In this document: positions 62,332-64,000 of the stretch, one piece after another
Numbering within the stretch: the first letter of the stretch is position 1
Layout: the number at the start of each line of letters is the position of its first letter
Origin: Phymatolithon calcareum
Taxonomy: Eukaryota; Rhodophyta; Florideophyceae; Hapalidiales
Direction: 5' to 3'
Length of the DNA stretch: 64,000 nt
NCBI GenBank assembly: GCA_977006965.1
Contig: OZ345363.1
Coordinates: forward strand, 496,001 to 560,000
Position numbers and translations under genes: made by a program
Notes under the pieces: generated by a model
Databases searched by the model: none
Seen by the model: the letters and a program-made list of their open reading frames with translations, nothing else
What the model was told of the DNA's origin: nothing

Positions 62332-63723
62332 ATGAGGCGCCGTAAGCGCCGACGGACGATGCGCACGGACCCTGACCCCGAGTCCTCCACCGCGGAACCC
62401 GCGGCTTCCGTCCCGCTCTGCGTTCGTGGTGTATGTGCTGTGCGTCCTACTGTGGGTGGAGTACCTGCGCCCTCTGTCTTCTCGGCCTCGGACAAGGGGC
62501 GCTATCTCAATCTATCCTCCGATGGACTTACGGTCGAATGGGAAGGCGATGATGATGGTAGTGAGAAGAATGCCTGCTCCGTGCGTGCTGACAGACCTGT
62601 TCCTGTGTCTGGTATTGCTGTGTACTATTTTGAAGTCACGGTTCTTGCTGAGGGGGAGCGTGGAAATATCGGGATTGGATTATGTAGCCGTGGTGTGAAA
62701 TTGGAGAAAATGCCGGGTTGGGAACATGGGTCGTATGGATATCATGGTGATGATGGTAATGTGTTTCGACAGAGTGGACAGAATGGTATTAAGTATGGTC
62801 CTACATACGGTACTGGTGATATTGTCGGATGTTGTTGGGATCTTGTGGATGGTATCGTCTTCTTCACGAAGAATGGACAGGCGCTCGATAAGGCTTTCGA
62901 TGGGCTGCGTGGTACACTTTATCCGACCATTGGTATGCAAACGAAGAAGGGTCGAATGCAGGCTAACTTTGGCGCTCAGCCTTTTGTTTATGACATTGAG
63001 GGCTATGCTGCACAACAGCGAGATCGTTTGCTAAGCAATATCCGGGCCCGTTCTCTTCCAGCTGATTACAGATTGCTGAGCAATGCAGTGTTGGGCTATC
63101 TCATCCATACAGGGTATGCAGAAACTGCTGCGGCGTTCGCGAAAGATGCCGGACGTGAGGAACTGCTGGAGAAAGAGCGCCTTCAAATGATGGAACGGCA
63201 AGCTGTATGCAACAAGATATCGTCCGGTGATATAGATGGTGCGTTTGAGGAACTTGCAGAAAGGTTCCCATCCGTTCTTATTGAACAGAGTCACATAAGT
63301 TTCCTGCTCCGAACACAGAAGTTCATTGAGATGATCGTCAGTGGTGCCAGCTTGGAAGACACAGTCGAGTATGGTCAGCGCGAATTGTCCCCCTTCCGCA
63401 CACCTGCATTTTTAGATATATCGTCCGGAGAGTCTGAAAGTACGCCTGCTGTGGATGGTGCTTCCTATGCGGATATTTTATCCGACGTCTATTCTCTACT
63501 TGCCTATGTCAACCCGGCAGACAGCCCCAACGGCCATCTTACGCATCAAAGCCGTCGCGACATGGTCGCGTCGAAACTTAATGCAGCCATTTTGCAATCT
63601 CAGGGGCGCTCGACGCGTTCCGTCCTTGAACGCCTTGTTCGACATACCGATCAGGTGCTACAAGAATCGCGCAAGACCGCTAACGGGCCGTTTGCGTTGT
63701 TGAATGTTCAGGATTTTCTCTGA
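62332..63723 (+). CDS. RanBPM-like protein (SPRY-LisH-CTLH-CRA), CTLH/GID complex subunit
   Basis: 463 aa from ATG at 62332. Domains in order: basic N-terminus; SPRY (about 50-205: YYFEVTVL, GNIGIGL, GWEHGSYGYHGDDGN, GDIVGCCWDLVDGIVFFTKNG); LisH (about 240-268: LGYLIHTGYAETAAAFAKDA); CTLH (about 275-330: RQAVCNKISSGDIDGAFEELAERFPSVL); CRA to the end (YGQRELSPF, DVYSLLAYVNPADSP). This is the RanBP9/RanBP10/Gid1 layout; the family scaffolds the CTLH (GID) ubiquitin ligase, SPRY being the substrate-side domain. Shorter than human RanBP9 because the Pro-rich N-terminus is missing. Single exon. Confidence 0.93.
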   Translation: MRRRKRRRTMRTDPDPESSTAEPAASVPLCVRGVCAVRPTVGGVPAPSVFSASDKGRYLNLSSDGLTVEWEGDDDGSEKNACSVRADRPVPVSGIAVYYFEVTVLAEGERGNIGIGLCSRGVKLEKMPGWEHGSYGYHGDDGNVFRQSGQNGIKYGPTYGTGDIVGCCWDLVDGIVFFTKNGQALDKAFDGLRGTLYPTIGMQTKKGRMQANFGAQPFVYDIEGYAAQQRDRLLSNIRARSLPADYRLLSNAVLGYLIHTGYAETAAAFAKDAGREELLEKERLQMMERQAVCNKISSGDIDGAFEELAERFPSVLIEQSHISFLLRTQKFIEMIVSGASLEDTVEYGQRELSPFRTPAFLDISSGESESTPAVDGASYADILSDVYSLLAYVNPADSPNGHLTHQSRRDMVASKLNAAILQSQGRSTRSVLERLVRHTDQVLQESRKTANGPFALLNVQDFL

Positions 63724-64000
63724 CGGCAAGGTGACGTAATTTTTAACTGCTTGTGTAAAGTGTTGTTAAAGAAAGCCTCCCGCTTTATTTTGTTTTCTCT
63801 TCCAGCAGGAGCGTCCACTACGGTGACTCTTTGCTTTTAGTTCTTCTGCAAATTTTACATAAACTGTGGTGTAGTTAGATACATTAAGTCTTTCCTGTTT
63901 GGCTTCAAATTATATTACGGTCTGTTGTGAGTACTCAAGACAGTAACGTGACCGAGTTGGAATATTGATGATAGCAGAGTGTGCTATTTCTTCTTCCCTT
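63724..64000. other. 3' flank of RanBPM gene
   Basis: T-rich 3' UTR-like sequence to the window end; no feature. Confidence 0.4.

Noticed and set aside
1-64000. CRISPR arrays, bacterial operons, rRNA, telomeric or centromeric satellite
   Set aside because: Looked for and not seen; all gene content and signals are eukaryotic nuclear.

Overview
This is nuclear DNA of a eukaryote. Evidence: long open frames for typical eukaryotic proteins (LST8, RanBPM, mitochondrial cytochrome c1, a large exportin-like protein, an F-box/LRR protein), a tRNA-Ala(AGC) gene without encoded CCA, and non-LTR retrotransposons. Most genes look intron-free. Where introns can be argued they are tiny (51-72 nt). Compact, nearly intronless genes set in decayed transposon-rich spacers, plus a plant-like tRNA-Ala T-loop, fit a florideophyte red alga of the Chondrus type. 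That assignment is inference, not proof.

Layout. 1-1545: 3' part of a SNF2-like helicase-lobe protein with an RGG tail. 2054-4006: decayed DNA transposon with terminal inverted repeats (TIRs). 4959-8336: exportin-like karyopherin. 9412-10746 (-): Cys-rich multi-TM protein with two probable mini-introns. 10747-13673: gene-poor, with strong hairpins. 13674-15575: acidic Ser-rich unknown protein. 16174-16246 (-): tRNA-Ala. 17-20.6 kb: palindrome, a retroposon with a perfect target-site duplication (TSD) and a dispersed repeat. 20743-21675 (+) and 22600-23514 (-): convergent paralogous quinone oxidoreductases. 24167-24937 (-): secreted unknown protein. 25.6-29.8 kb: nested retroposon debris and a MITE-like element. 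31069-37791 (-): two-gene DNA transposon (KDZ/Zisupton-type transposase plus Ulp1-like protease). 38.4-45.8 kb: retroposon copies, an acidic unknown gene (40087-41017) and truncated LINEs. 47103-48596: F-box/LRR. 48.8-50.85 kb: dispersed and tandem repeats. 51820-53016 (-): LST8. 53559-54021 (+): small basic protein with one intron. 54309-55136 (-): cytochrome c1. 58738-60189 (+): rhodanese plus dual-specificity phosphatase. 62332-63723 (+): RanBPM-like CTLH-complex subunit.

The host genes are unrelated housekeeping or signalling genes with their own promoters. The rest is transposon history. At least three non-LTR-type retroposon families (called LINE-A, LINE-B and RX here), one TIR transposon family and one KDZ-type element can be told apart, and five insertions are bounded by readable TSDs. 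The most unusual observation is that both ORFs of the KDZ-type element appear to share a homologous N-terminal SWIM-like module, with zinc ligands intact in the transposase and lost in the protease.
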